64,000 bases of DNA from Notolepis coatsorum (taxonomy: Eukaryota; Chordata; Actinopteri; Aulopiformes; Paralepididae): positions 149,123,680 through 149,187,679 of the forward strand of contig OZ020590.1 of assembly GCA_963971535.1 (NCBI GenBank). Reading direction: 5' to 3'. The translations under genes and the position numbers were made by a program. Shown here piece by piece: positions 37,243 through 48,514 of the stretch. The notes under the pieces are model-generated. The model had not been told where the DNA came from. It saw only the letters and a program-made list of their open reading frames with translations, and did not search any database. How positions within the stretch are numbered: position 1 is the stretch's first letter; each line of letters opens with the position of its first letter.

Positions 37243-37964
37243 AGATATTTGACAACACAGCAAAGCTGGTCACCTCACTAAACATCGATCCGATGGAAAT
37301 GCCTCGTATCCGCAACCCTCCAAAACGTCTAACTGGTGACGCTGCAGCACATGTCCAAGCAACTTCTGTGGACTTCTTCAGAGGGGAGTTCTTCAAAATA
37401 CTGGACACAGCAGATCTGCAATTCCGAGAGCGGTTTAATCAAAGAAGTTTTGAAGTGCTTCAGAAGTTGGAGGGTGTGCTTATTCGGGGAGAAAGTTATG
37501 ACATTGTGGACAAGTATCCAGAGATGAACAGGAGGATGCTGGATGTTCAGCTAGCCATGTTCAAAGCAAATAACACCTATGCATCAAGCACAGAAGCTGC
37601 AGACATCCTGAGAGGCATGTTGCCTGAAGTCAGAGGTCTTTTTGATCAGGTGGAGGTCCTTGTGGGGCTGTTGCTGGTTGTTCCCTCATCCTCTGCTGAA
37701 GCTGAGAGGAGTTTCAGCGGACTCCGGAGGTTGAAGACCTGGCTTCGCAACTCCATGAAGCAGAAAAGGTTGAACAGTGTGGCAGTTTGTCATATACATC
37801 AAGAAAGGGTTGATGCCTTTGACATGAGAGCACTCTGTGAGGAATTCATCTCTGGCCATGATCGGAGACAACATGTCTTTGGAAGCATTGGATGACTGGT
37901 CGATCGTTGAGACTTTCCCTGTAGATCTTTCCCTGAAAAAAAAATGTAAAAAGAAATTGTATCT

Positions 37965-38680
37965 TTCCCTGAGAGTCCACATTACAGGTCTACTTTTGTT
38001 TTGCTGTGAAAAGTGATGCTGCATAAGATGACTGCACTTAGCACTGACTGAGAAAGTACATATTACAGTTCTACTTTATAAACTGCTAATTGTAAATATG
38101 TTTGGCAATGTTAATAGGAGAAGGTCCACATTATAGTTCTACTTTTGTTTTGCTGTGAAAAGTGATGCTGCATAAGATGACTGCACTTAGCACTGACTGA
38201 GAAAGTACACATTACAGTTCTACTTTATAAAATGCTAATTGTAAATATGTTTGTCAATGTTAATAGGAGAAGGTCCACATTATAGTTCTACTTTTGTTTT
38301 GATGTGAAAAGTGATGCTGCATAAGATTACTGCACTTTAAGCACTGACTGAGAAAGTACACATTACAGTTCTACTTTATAAAATGCTAATTGTAAATATG
38401 TTTGTCAATGTTAATAGGAGAAGGTCCACATTACAGTTCTACTTTTGTTTTGATGTGAAAAGTGATGCTGCATAAGATGACTGCACATAGCACTGACTGA
38501 GAAAGTACACATTACAGTTCTACTTTATAAAATGCTAATTGTAAATATGTTTGTCAATGTTAATAATATGAGAGTCCACATTACAGTTCTACTTTTGTTT
38601 TGCTGTGAAAAGTGATGCTGCATAAGATGACTGCACTTAGCACTGACTGAGAAAGTACATATTACAGGTCTCTTCTTTGA
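37965..38680. repeat. Minisatellite, ~150 bp x~5
   Basis: The unit contains GTCCACATTA(C/T)AG, TCTACTTTTGTTTTG, AAAAGTGATGCTGCATAAGA, CACTGACTGAGAAAGTACA and GCTAATTGTAAATATGTTTG. It starts 70 bp after the hAT transposase stop codon, so it could be the 3' subterminal region of that element. Confidence 0.92.
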
Positions 38681-39329
38681 CGTTTTTAATGTTGGACCAA
38701 ACCCAGTGAGCAAAAGACGTCTTTTCAACCAAGCGTTTCTGCATAGCTCTCGTATAACCGAGCCAAATTGTGTTTTTTTTTTAGACATATTTTAAACTAT
38801 GCACTAAGTATATTATTTCAATGCATTAACATCTCCCAATATGAAAAATATGAACCACAGACGTCCTGTAAACGCACCTACAAATATATGAGCATGATAT
38901 TTTCGAAGATTTTATGTGACGTCTATCCATCTCTCGCATTTAGCCCAGGATAATCTTGTCTAAGCTTAGACATATTTTAAACTATGCACTAAGTATATTA
39001 TTTCAATGCATTAACATCTCCAAATATGAAAAATATGCACATGCAGATGTGACCCAGATGTCCTGAGGGGCGTGAGTTTAGGGAGGCGAGTGTAATGGGG
39101 AAGCTGAAGATTTTACGTTGAATAGACGTTTAAAAGACCATGGTGAGTCTGCTGTGCAGATGGTTTGCCATTTGATCAGCAGGTGGCGCTGATAGTGCTG
39201 GGAAACCTGACTGATCACAATCCTGCATGATTAAATAACATGTCTGAACGTTCTTCTGACTGTGTGTGTGTGTGTGTGTGTGACGCGTGTGTCTATCCAT
39301 AGCTCTCATTTAGCCCAGGAGAATCTTGT

Positions 39330-39808
39330 CTAAGCTTAGACGTCTACCAAACTTTCACTTTTCACCCCACTTTAGACTGATTTTAGACGTCTATGTCATG
39401 ACGTTGAAACAACGTCTAAGCTTAGACGTTCAAAACACGTCTAAGCTTAGACGTTCAAAACACGTCTGGAATAGACGTCTACCAAACTTTCACTTTTCAC
39501 CCCATTCTAGACTGATTTTAGACGTCTATGTCATGACGTTGCAACAACGTCTAAGCTTAGACGTTTAAAACACATCTGGAATAGACGTCTACCAAACTTT
39601 CACTTTTCACCCCATTCTAGACTGATTTTAGACGTCTATGTCATGACGTTGCAACAACGTCTAAGCTTAGACGTTAAAAACACGTCTGGAATAGACGTCT
39701 ACCAAACTTTCACTTTTCACCCCATTCTAGACTGATTTTAGACGTCTAAGCTTAGACGTTCAAAACACGTCTAAGCTTAGACGTTCAAAACACGTCTAAG
39801 CTTAGACG
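39330..39808. repeat. 110-bp AGACGTCT minisatellite
   Basis: The unit contains AGACGTCTACCAAACTTTCA, CTTTTCACCCCATTCTAGAC, TGACGTTGCAACAACGTC and the palindrome ACGTCTAAGCTTAGACGT. Starts are spaced 110 bp apart (ACCAAACTTT near 39,481, 39,591 and 39,701). The array resumes at 40,791 after a hAT insertion. Confidence 0.92.
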
Positions 39809-40790
39809 CAGGGTTTCCGTTAGAAAAAATTGTTGCCGGTCTCCGTGACCTGCAAGATTTCAATCTACCGGACAAATGAGATTAATTCCGGTCATAGTTT
39901 ATTGAGCTTTAAAACAATTGAATAAAGAATGTCATCCTCAAGGCATGTAGATTTATAATATTATTACTTAAAACTATAGGCTACTTTTGCGTATACAGTC
40001 ATTAATATATTCCAAATAAAATAAGTCCCTCGATACTCCGTGCTGCTGCTGACTTGAAATAAAGACCGCGTATGTGGGCAGTCGGTCCAACACTAAACAG
40101 CAGTCTGTTATAATCACATTTTTATGAGCTAACGAATTCCGTTATATTGGACATTTGTATTAATAATATCAAGCGAAGAACTGAGACATTTTGCAGAGAG
40201 AGACGGCAACATTATCGTGGGTTTGCGTGATGTATATCTCCACCTCCCAACGACTTGGTGCTGGTCATAATGTCCGGTGAAAACAACTCCCTCCAAGCAC
40301 AACTTGACCACCCGAACCGTACCAAAACAGGCCAAAATTAAATAGCCCATGCAACGAACGATTCATTACATTAGTTTCATCGTTGCTCCACCAAGCAGCC
40401 GGTCCAACAATGAAAGCTGTTATCAGCGCGAGCCGGCCGCAGTTAGTTTGCAAGAAGCATCCAGCTGCAGACCCGCAGAGCAGCTTTCCAGGTCTGGGGA
40501 CCGCACTGTGCCAGAAAAGCTGGTGGGTTCTGTGGGTCTGCAGCTGCATGCCTTCCGCAAATCCAGCAGCAAGCTCTCGCTGAGCGAAGCAACGACAACA
40601 AACGCAATGATTGTTTCGTTCATCGCATAGGCCACCCAACTCCAGCCCATCCAAATACAATTCAAATAATCAAACTGTGCCCAGAGGGAACTATTTTCAC
40701 CGGACACTATGACCGGAGAGATTAAATATGTCGGACTTCAACAGATTTTGCCGGTCAAATACCGGTAATTACCGGCTAACGGAAACGCTG
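39809..40790. mobile_element. hAT element, TIR CAG(G/C)GTTTCCGTTAG
   Basis: The ends CAGGGTTTCCGTTAG and CTAACGGAAACGCTG are inverses with one mismatch. The 8-bp duplication CTTAGACG (39,801-39,808 and 40,791-40,798) is itself part of the minisatellite unit. Overlapping ORFs on both strands inside do not resemble a transposase. Confidence 0.95.
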
Positions 40791-40934
40791 CTTAGACGTC
40801 TACCAAACTTTCACTTTTCACCCCACTTTAGACTGATCTTAGACGTCTACGCAATTGTACATATCTAATTTAAATGATTAGAAGCATTATGGTAAACTTT
40901 ATATTACCAGCTATACGTTAATATAATTAACCAA

Positions 40935-41473
40935 GTTCACATTGTGAGATGGAGAGTTCAGTGTTCTGATGGCCTGGGGGAAGAAGCTGAGCCGGAGTGT
41001 CTCTGTTCTCGTAGTGTGTGTGTGTACGGCGTTTGCCTGACCGCAGCAGCTTGAACAGGCTGTTGTTGGGGTGGTGGAGGGTGTTTAATTATTCTGCAGG
41101 CTCTGGATTTGCACCTCCTGTTATATAAGACCTGCAGGGGTGGTAGTGCAATACCCGTAGTACGCTCTGCTGAGCGCACCATTCTCTGGAGTGCCTTCCT
41201 GTCCTGTGCCGTGCTGTTTCCAAACCAGGCAGTGATGTTTCCAGTCAGAATGCTCTCTACAGCCCCGGAATAGAAGGAGTGGAGTATCTTCCCCGATACT
41301 CTGAACTTCCTTAACTGTCTCAGGTGATCGAGGCGCTGTTTAGCCTTTTTCACCACAGAATATATGTGTGTTGACCATGTCAGGTCCTCTGTGATGTGGA
41401 CTCCCAGGTACTTGAAACTGCTCACCCTGCTCACCCTCTTCTTGGACCTAGTAAGGTTTCGTCGATATTCCAA
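40935..41473 (-). pseudogene. L2-like LINE reverse transcriptase C-terminus
   Basis: The minus-strand frame contains VSSFKYLGVHITEDLTWSTH, KKAKQRLDHLRQLRKF, FYSGAVESILTGNITAWFGN and ALQRMVRSAERTTG: the RT C-terminal region of the same L2-type family as 13,595-14,575, from further upstream. A frame change near 41,080 scrambles the tail (HPPPPQQQPV). 5'-truncated at 41,473, where a LINE of the other family begins on the plus strand. Confidence 0.85.
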
Positions 41474-41828
41474 TGTACAGTTACCCCCCCCCCCCCCCGC
41501 CTATCCCACCCCCCGCCCCACCCAACCACCTCCAATGTACAGTCCGCCTCCCCCACCCCACCTACTATACAATGTACAGTCTCTTCGTCAAATGTATATA
41601 CTCTCTTCTTTTTTTAAACTCTTTTTGTATCACAAACAGTGTATTTGTAAATCTGGTATGTCATAAATCCCCAATCCCATTCAATCTAGTTAGCTGCAGC
41701 TCAAATGTATCCCCTTGCCCCACTTTGCCTTTTATGTCTCTGTCTGTGTGTTGTGTATTTAAGTATTATTGAGCTGTACTGTACCCATTCTGCAATCTGT
41801 TAAATAAAGTTTTCAATCAATCAATCAA
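41462..41828 (+). repeat. LINE 3' UTR with (AATC)n tail
   Basis: Contains CCAATGTACAGT repeats with C-tracts, TCGTCAAATGTATATACTC and TTAAATAAAGTTTTCAATC, ending in (AATC)n. Same family as 14,576-15,366. Confidence 0.8.
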
Positions 41829-42284
41829 ATTTATAACACTTTATTTTTGATTGGTCAATTTCACACCAATGATGTGATTGGACAATGGGAATTTCCGGGC
41901 GTGGTTAGAAATCAGGTAGACCAGCTGGCGTGACGCTGCTCTCTTCAGTCAGCTTACCTAGTCATTTCTTAAACAACAACAACACAAACATCGAACCCAT
42001 ATATTGCCACAAAGACGCCACACACACCAGGAAATCTCTCGCTACGGAGGTTAGTAGTGTACAAATGATATAACTGGGTATATAAAGTGTAATTTAAATT
42101 CTAGTGTTATTTCTATGGGCCATTTAGACGTCTTTTAAACGTATTCAACAAATTGCTCAGAGGGTTAACCTCATGTATAGCTATGCTAGGTCTAATGGCG
42201 CAAAAGTATAATAATGCGGCAGGAGTTTTTTTCTTAAATGAACACAGTATATAGTAAACATCCTAACCCAACAGCAGTCATAGT

Positions 42285-43060
42285 TAGGCCTGCCACGATA
42301 ACACATTTTGCTGGGCGATTAATTGCCCCCGAAAATATCGCGATAAGCGATATTATTGCGACCGGTTTAGAGAATTTTTTTGAGAAATGTATTTCCCAAA
42401 ACTTTTATTTTGAAGCCCACCGCTCCGTCTTTTCCGGTTTAAGACTTTTATTTTGAAGCCCACCGACCGGACCGGAAGTATTGTTGTGATTATCCTAGCC
42501 GACAACTTGTCTCGTCCGGTTGTGTTTTTTAGTTTTAACGTTAGCTACTAACGTTAGATGCAGCTACTACAGGCAATCAACGATGAGGAGGAAGCGTCAA
42601 AGCAGTATATAATAGAATAGCTGTGGTGCGTAGGCACTGCAGCACGACTCGAAAACGACCCGTTATAATAAATTAATTCATGTTTAACTTGTCCCCGTCT
42701 CCAGTGCTTTGACTAGCCCCACCCGTTCATTGTAAACAATGATGCATGTAATTGTATTAACGTTATTCTGTGTTATTCTAACGTTACACTACAAATAACG
42801 CTACTTGGTTAAAAGGAGCAACACTATTGAGAAATGTAGTTAAGCTATATGTGGCGTTGCTACTGCCCCACGGAGCTCCCGTGCTGTGCTCTGTAGTAAC
42901 GCCAGCGGCCAACCCACACGGAGAGAGACTGCAAGGGGCACTGGTTCCGCCTCATTAAAACAAACGCGCAAATAGCAATTAATCACGCCCGTCAAAATCA
43001 TTGCATTCATTTTAATTATCGCGGCAATTAATCGATGTATTGCTTATCGCGGCAGGCCTA
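42285..43060. mobile_element. hAT element, TIR TAGGCCTGCC(A/G)CGATAA
   Basis: The ends TAGGCCTGCCACGATAA and TTATCGCGGCAGGCCTA are near-perfect inverses. The 8-bp duplication GTCATAGT lies at 42,277-42,284 and 43,061-43,068. The subterminal region is rich in CGATTAAT/ATTAATCG. No transposase. Confidence 0.95.
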
Positions 43061-43068
43061 GTCATAGT

Positions 43069-43893
43069 GTATAATTTCAGCAGTACGTTTGTTTACCAAT
43101 AGGTTAAATTGTTATCTGCAGGCCTGGGCCTGTATTATGTAAGGCCCTTTCTATTACGGTCACACGGTGCACTGGGCCTTTGTATCGTTTATTAGCCGCA
43201 TTAGCAAATGTGAGCTCCGTTTGTAAACTCGGCGAGCAACGCATCCAATAAATGAGTCTTTAACATGCTTTATATCCTCGCCATTACTATATGCCCGTTG
43301 CGGTTAAATAATAAATAACGTTAGCTGCTAAGCTAGCTAACAAGCTAGCTCCGCGTGGCAAATCTACACGCTTCTGGTCTCTCGTAACCTACGTCATCCC
43401 CCGCTAAGAGTCACGGGAGATGTAGTAAATACAACAATCCTTCCTTAATAGTAAACGAGGCTGGCTATGGCTAATTAGCTTGCACGGCGCTATTTTCACA
43501 GGTTACCTGCCGAGTTGGTGTGTGTTTTGAATTCTGAGGGTAACTGTTAAAGTACTGTGGGGTATACGGTGGACGTCGTTGCAATGAATTGGGCGGAACA
43601 GAGTATTTTAGGGTCATTTTTAGTACATGCTGTATCAATCAATGATGTCACTCTTCCTTTGTAAATATTGTGTATATATAATAATACACATTCCTTTACA
43701 GATTTGGGTAGGGCGTTCCAGTGATGTACTTGTCTAGTCATGGTGTTGTGTAATGTGATATTTGATATCTGTTTAACTCCCGTTTTCTTTCCAGCTTTCT
43801 TTCCAGCTTTCCAGACGATCAAGGCTTTTCGGTATGTGAGCAAACCCTCCCTTCTATCCTTATTTGAATTGATAAGCAAACCAACATAATAAT
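43069..43893. other. No complete gene; short LINE-like remnant
   Basis: The only recognisable piece is on the minus strand near 43,700-43,760, where the frame reads HHWNALPKSVKE, like the LINE C-terminus at 14.7 kb. The rest is unassigned. Confidence 0.35.
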
Positions 43894-44193
43894 CAGGGTT
43901 TGCACAAGGTCCTTGAAGTGGAAGTGCTTAAAGTGCTTTGATTTTTTACACAAACAAATCCAGGTCTGGAATTCCTTAAATAGTAAATTTTTTAACATTG
44001 TGCTTAAAAGGTCCTTGAAATTCGAATCTACCATTCGCATTGAAAGTTGTTCATCCATGATAAAAAATGTCTGAATCAAGAAATGTAATTATTTTTATTT
44101 AAAGTGTAACCATTTGTCTGAAATTCAAAAAATAGAGCTTAGAAAAGTACTTAAGTCCTTGAATTTCATTTAGCAATTTCTGTGGGAACCCTG
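43894..44193. mobile_element. hAT-like MITE (300 bp)
   Basis: The ends CAGGGTTTGCACAAG and CTGTGGGAACCCTG are imperfect inverses. The flanks (ATAATAAT / AATACATT) do not give a clean 8-bp duplication. GGTCCTTGAA and its inverse recur inside. Confidence 0.65.
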
Positions 44194-45010
44194 AATACAT
44201 TTTTTATTTATGAAGCACCTTTCAGTGTGACACATGGCTTCCAACTACTTAAACTGGAGAGTAAAACGGTCTAGAGTAGGTGCCACCGTACAGTCGAGCA
44301 GTGATGAGGAGCCATCGGAAGATAATGTGCCACAGCGTGAGGAGGGGGGCACACGTGAGAGGGACATACAAGCGGACGTGTCTAGCTTACCACAAGAGGA
44401 GTGGGACACACGTGAGGAGTAGGGATGGGAATCGAAAACCGGTTCCCGTTGGGAACCGGTTCCTAATTGGCCGATGCCTGGAACCGTGTGGCTCCTGTGA
44501 CTTTCGATTCCCTTATCGCTGCCTACAGTTACGTTACGTTAGCATGTAGCCATGGCAGACTCCATTTGATTCCTTAAGGGCTCGAAATTGCCTGGGTTTT
44601 GGTATTATGCTCCCGAAATACTCCCGCTGTTTGGCTACTTCTATGTGCAGTGAAAACTACTTGAATGCTTTAGAACAGTCATTGATTTAGTTTAGGGTGA
44701 GCTAAAATTAGCCGCGGAGCTATCGCTAGCTAACGTGAGCTAACGCTATTTAATCAAGCTCACAAAGAGAGATAAACAGCTGACAGCGGATAGTACAGGT
44801 ACAAATACAATAAAACAGCGGGTGGGGACTGTTGTGTAAACCTTGTACTCTTTAGTTCACATATAATAAGAGCCAGATTGTTTGTTTACTAAGTCTCTAC
44901 TAGTCTACTCTGAGTCCGTCAGACAGGAAGTACCATGGTGCAACATACAAATGTGTCCGTGTAGCAACACAAGCCAATACTTTAAAGGACAGGGGCCCGG
45001 GGAGGGAGCT

Positions 45011-45129
<119 letters not shown>

Positions 45130-45349
45130 TGTGTGAGTGAGAGACAGAAGTCAGAGGAATAACAACCTGTTATTCAATAGATTAAATTTGTTTAAGAATA
45201 AAAAAAAAAATACATTTTAAGAGAATCTCAAATACATTATTTTATTTAAGTGTAGGCTATAGTTAATGTTTTATTTTTTACAGTGTTTGTATTTTTCTGA
45301 CATGGGGGCTCAACAATAAATGACAATCAGAAATGTCAAGTTGCATGTT

Positions 45350-45766
45350 GTTATTCTAACCAGCTTAGACCCCGACGCTCTGCATCTTCTGGCCGCCTCA
45401 GACCTACTCCTATCCGAGCTCCGGGAGGGTCATCAAAGAGAAGTCGCCTATTCTCAGTCCTTGCCCCACAATGGTGGAATGAACTACCCACCCCAGTTAG
45501 GACAGCCGAATCACGTCCAATCTTTCGCCGTCGACTAAAGACGCACTTCTTCAACCATTATCTGAATAAAAAAAAAATATCTAACCCTAACTAACCGTAC
45601 TGTCATGCACTTGTCCTAATAAACTAACCTACACTGTAGCACTCAACACTTTGATGAACATTGTTGCTCAGCTGATAGAGTTGTGCCCTTCCTGATGGCT
45701 TGTCGTACAGAACTTGTAAGTCGCTTTGGATAAAAGCGTCAGCTAAATGACTAAATGTAGTTCTGT
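45350..45766 (+). repeat. L2-type LINE 3' end
   Basis: Coding remnant with RTAESRPIF-like sequence and FRRRLKTHFFNHYL, followed by the widespread fish tail GTAAGTCGCTTTGGATAAAA, GCGTCAGCTAAATGACTAAA. Nested in the hAT. Confidence 0.75.
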
Positions 45767-47800
45767 TGCATTTCCAATTTATTTATTTAAATTATAAATT
45801 GATCAGGTATCGATAAGGGAATCGATAAAGAATCGAATCGATAAGCAGAATCGATAATGGAATCGTATCGATAAAATCCTATCAATTCCCATCCCTAGTG
45901 AGGAGAGGGACACACGTGAGGAGAGGGACATGCAAGCGGACGTGTCTAGCTTACCACAAGAGGAGTGGGACACACGTGAGGAGAGGGACACACGTGAGAG
46001 GGACATGCACGCGGACGTGTCTAGCTTAGCTCAGCAAAGCTCTAACCAAGGGAGTGAGGAAGAATCTGAGGAGCATGAGGACTTCAGGGACAATCCAGAC
46101 TCCAGTGACTCAGACGGAGAGCTTGTAGAATTAGACTCCGCTTCAGAGGATGATGTCACTGTCACAAATTTAAGACAAGACCTTGCAGCTTGGGCCACAA
46201 GCACAAACCAAACACAGGTGTTTAAATGACCTGCTGCACATCCTCAACAAACATGGGCAGAATCTGCCTATAGATTCGCGTACACTACTTGAGACCCCAC
46301 ATTCTATTGTGAGCCATGATAAGTGTGGGGGGAAATATATATATTTTGGCCTTGAAAATGGCATCATCAAGCATCTAAAGCAGTGCACTAGCCCTACTGG
46401 ACAGGTTGCTGTTGATATAAACGTAGATGGGGTTCCATTGTTCAAGTCCTCAAAAACCCAGTTTTGGCCGATTCTGGGTAAACTTAAGGACACAGAGCCA
46501 TTTATTGTGGCCATCTATTGTGGGACTTCAAAACCTGACCCAGTGGAGGACTATTTGTATGACCTGGTACAGGAAATGAAAACCATTCAGGAATGAGGCA
46601 TTACTCATCTGGGGACGGTATTTAAAATAAAATGTAATGCCTTTATATGTGACGCTCCAGCAAGAGCCTTTCTGAAGTGCATTAAAGGCCATAATGCTTA
46701 CCAGGGCTGCGAACGATGTGAGGCTCAGGCCAACAGAGTAGAGGGCAGGATGGCCTACACAACACAAGGTGATTTTGAAGGAAGAACGGATGACAAATTC
46801 TGCCAGGTTCACTACACACTCCACCAGAAGCAGCCATCGCCCCTCATTGCTGCTGGCGTTGGTTGTGTCAGCCAGTTTGTGCTAGATTATATGCACTTAG
46901 TTTGCCTTGGGCGTGTAAAGAGAATAATTGCATATTTGATCAAGGGTCCAACTAAATGCAAACTGCCACCAAGACAGAGACAGGAGATCTCAGACCGGCT
47001 AAAAGCCTTAAGGGGAGCAATGCCATCAGAATTTGCCAGGCAACCCAGGGGTCTGGACGAATTGGATCGCTGGAAGGCTACAGAATTTCGTCAGTTCCTT
47101 CTATACACTGGGCCAGTTGTGCTTCAAGGCATACTACCTGATGACCACTACGACCACTTGATGTGTCTTACAGTTGGCATGTCATTCCTCCTGGAGTCGG
47201 ACACTAAACGGAGAGAAACACATTGTGTCTATGCCAGGGCTCTGCTGAAGCACTTTGTTGATAATGCTGTGGAATTTTACGGTGAGACCTTTCCTGTATA
47301 CAACATCCACAGTCTTCGGCACCTGACTGATGATGTTGTGAATTTCAAGTGCTCCTTGAATGAAATATCATGCTTTCCATTTGAAAACAGTCTGCAGTCC
47401 ATCAAGAAAATGGTGCGAAGTAGCCATAACCCAGCAGTGCAAGTCGCAAAGAGAGTTGCGGAGCAGGAGTTTGCGAAAGCAAAAAAAAAATCTCCCAAAG
47501 ACATGCTTTGTGTCCACCAACACACGAGACGGGTGTTTCATCATTGCCAATGGGATCGCATTTGTCCGGGAGAAGAGGAGTGATGGCAGAATGGTGGCTG
47601 ATGTTATAAACTTCAATGATGCCAGTAATGTCTTTGAATGGCCATGCGAATCAAAGCTGCTTAACATTGTTTATGTGGAGCAGCCCATGAGGAAAGCAAA
47701 TCGAAGATTGCTCGCAAAGAGAGACTTGCTCCGCAAAGCGGCTTGTCTCCCACACTTGGCGGGTTTCGCCATATTCCCACTGTTGCATTCAATTGAATGA

Positions 47801-47925
47801 CTTGACATCCTCAGTCACTCCCACTGCCCGCATGTCCTCCTTCACTGTGTCCATAAACCTCCTCTTCGGCCTTCCCCCCTCCTCTTTCCTGGCAGCTCCA
47901 TCTCCAGCATCCTCCTCCAAATGGA
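47801..47925 (-). pseudogene. LINE ORF2 C-terminal scrap
   Basis: The minus-strand frame reads RRFMDTVKEDMRAVGVTED, typical of the end of RTE/L1-like fish LINE ORF2 proteins. Only about 40 residues remain, directly after the transposase stop codon. Confidence 0.6.
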
Positions 47926-48120
47926 ACGCCCTACCCACCTTCAAAACCGCTCTCAAAGAGCACCTACGGGAAACTGCAAAACTGGCCCCTGTCCTAACCC
48001 AACCCCCTCCAATGTACAGTAAATGTCCTACCCCAATAATACATGAGACCCTCTTCTTGGAATCAAGTAAGGTTTAGTCGATAGTCCAATGTACAGTTAC
48101 CCCTGCCCCCTCCCCCACCC
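47926..48120 (+). pseudogene. LINE C-terminus and 3' UTR start
   Basis: WNALPTFKTALKEHLRETAK, then the CCAATGTACAGT-rich UTR. Same family as 14,576-15,366, here without the (AATC)n tail. Confidence 0.75.
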
Positions 48121-48233
48121 CGTTTCCCAAACTGCTCAACATTGGCTGTTCTTCTGATGTAGACATTTTCGATTCCGAGGTCCTGGTAAATATACAATTT
48201 CCTGATCTTAAAACGCCTAACCAAACCCTAACC

Positions 48234-48408
48234 CAGTGGTTCCCTAACCTCTGGGCACCCCAGCCGTTCCATGTATTTGTTCAATTCCACCACCAGCACA
48301 CCTGATTAAACTAATAAAGGGCTTGTTAAGTTGAATCCGGTGTGCCGGTGGTGGAATTTAACAAAGAAATGGAACGGCTGGGGTGCTGGAGAGGATTTGG
48401 AAGTACTG
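48234..48408. mobile_element. hAT MITE, 175 bp, foldback
   Basis: Starts CAGTGGTTCCCTAACCTC and ends GAGGATTTGGAAGTACTG; flanked by CCCTAACC (48,226-48,233 and 48,409-48,416). The interior is largely self-complementary (CACCCCAGCCGTTCC against GGAACGGCTGGGGTG). Confidence 0.92.
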
Positions 48409-48514
48409 CCCTAACCCAATGCTCTAATTTTCAACTTATGTGTATACAATGTAAATGTGTGGTGATACTAAACAGTCATTCTACTATACAGGCTACTTAC
48501 CAAGGCTACCTACC

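Larger units (their letters stand above)
34262..37895 (+). pseudogene. TTF/ZMYM-type hAT transposase, broken
   Basis: Exon 1 at 34,262-~34,400 starts MAPSPKRRKLQQSKLSF. After an intron, 35,615-35,932 encodes a TTF-type zinc-finger region (KWFKVFPWIHYSHTHSGVLC, FYCANAF, FTDHTNSKSHKLAV). 36,095-36,880 encodes the catalytic core: the Asp in YSIIDGTQDITG and the Asp in GQTYDGAANMSG are the expected acidic residues. 37,245-37,895 encodes the C-terminus with the hAT dimerisation motif (SSSAEAERSFSGLRRLKTWL) and a natural stop. Breaks: frame changes near 35,935, 36,085 and 36,885, and a LINE tail inserted at 37,036-37,242. Similar to proteins annotated as zinc finger MYM-type 1-like. Not functional as it stands. 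Confidence 0.85.
39107..42165. mobile_element. Putative DNA element with AGACGT arrays
   Basis: The left motif TTTTACGTTGAATAGACGTT (39,112-39,131) is roughly the inverse of the right motif TCTTTTAAACGTATTCAAC (42,129-42,147). A fuller right motif, TTTAAACGTCTATTCAACGT, lies at 60,250. Between them lie tandem AGACGTCT units. Two later insertions, a hAT and LINE fragments, enlarge the interval. The boundary assignment is inference; no target duplication was confirmed. Confidence 0.4.

Noticed and set aside
31583-38000. Right terminus of the CAGGGGCG hAT
   Set aside because: I looked for an inverted CGCCCCTG end downstream and found none, so no closed element is claimed.
37686-38788. Minus-strand ORFs with MQHHFSQQNKSR
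   Set aside because: They are the translation of the 150-bp minisatellite and antisense of the hAT transposase.
40265-40707. Overlapping 94- to 131-residue ORFs on both strands
   Set aside because: They lie inside a non-autonomous hAT with clear ends and show no transposase motif.
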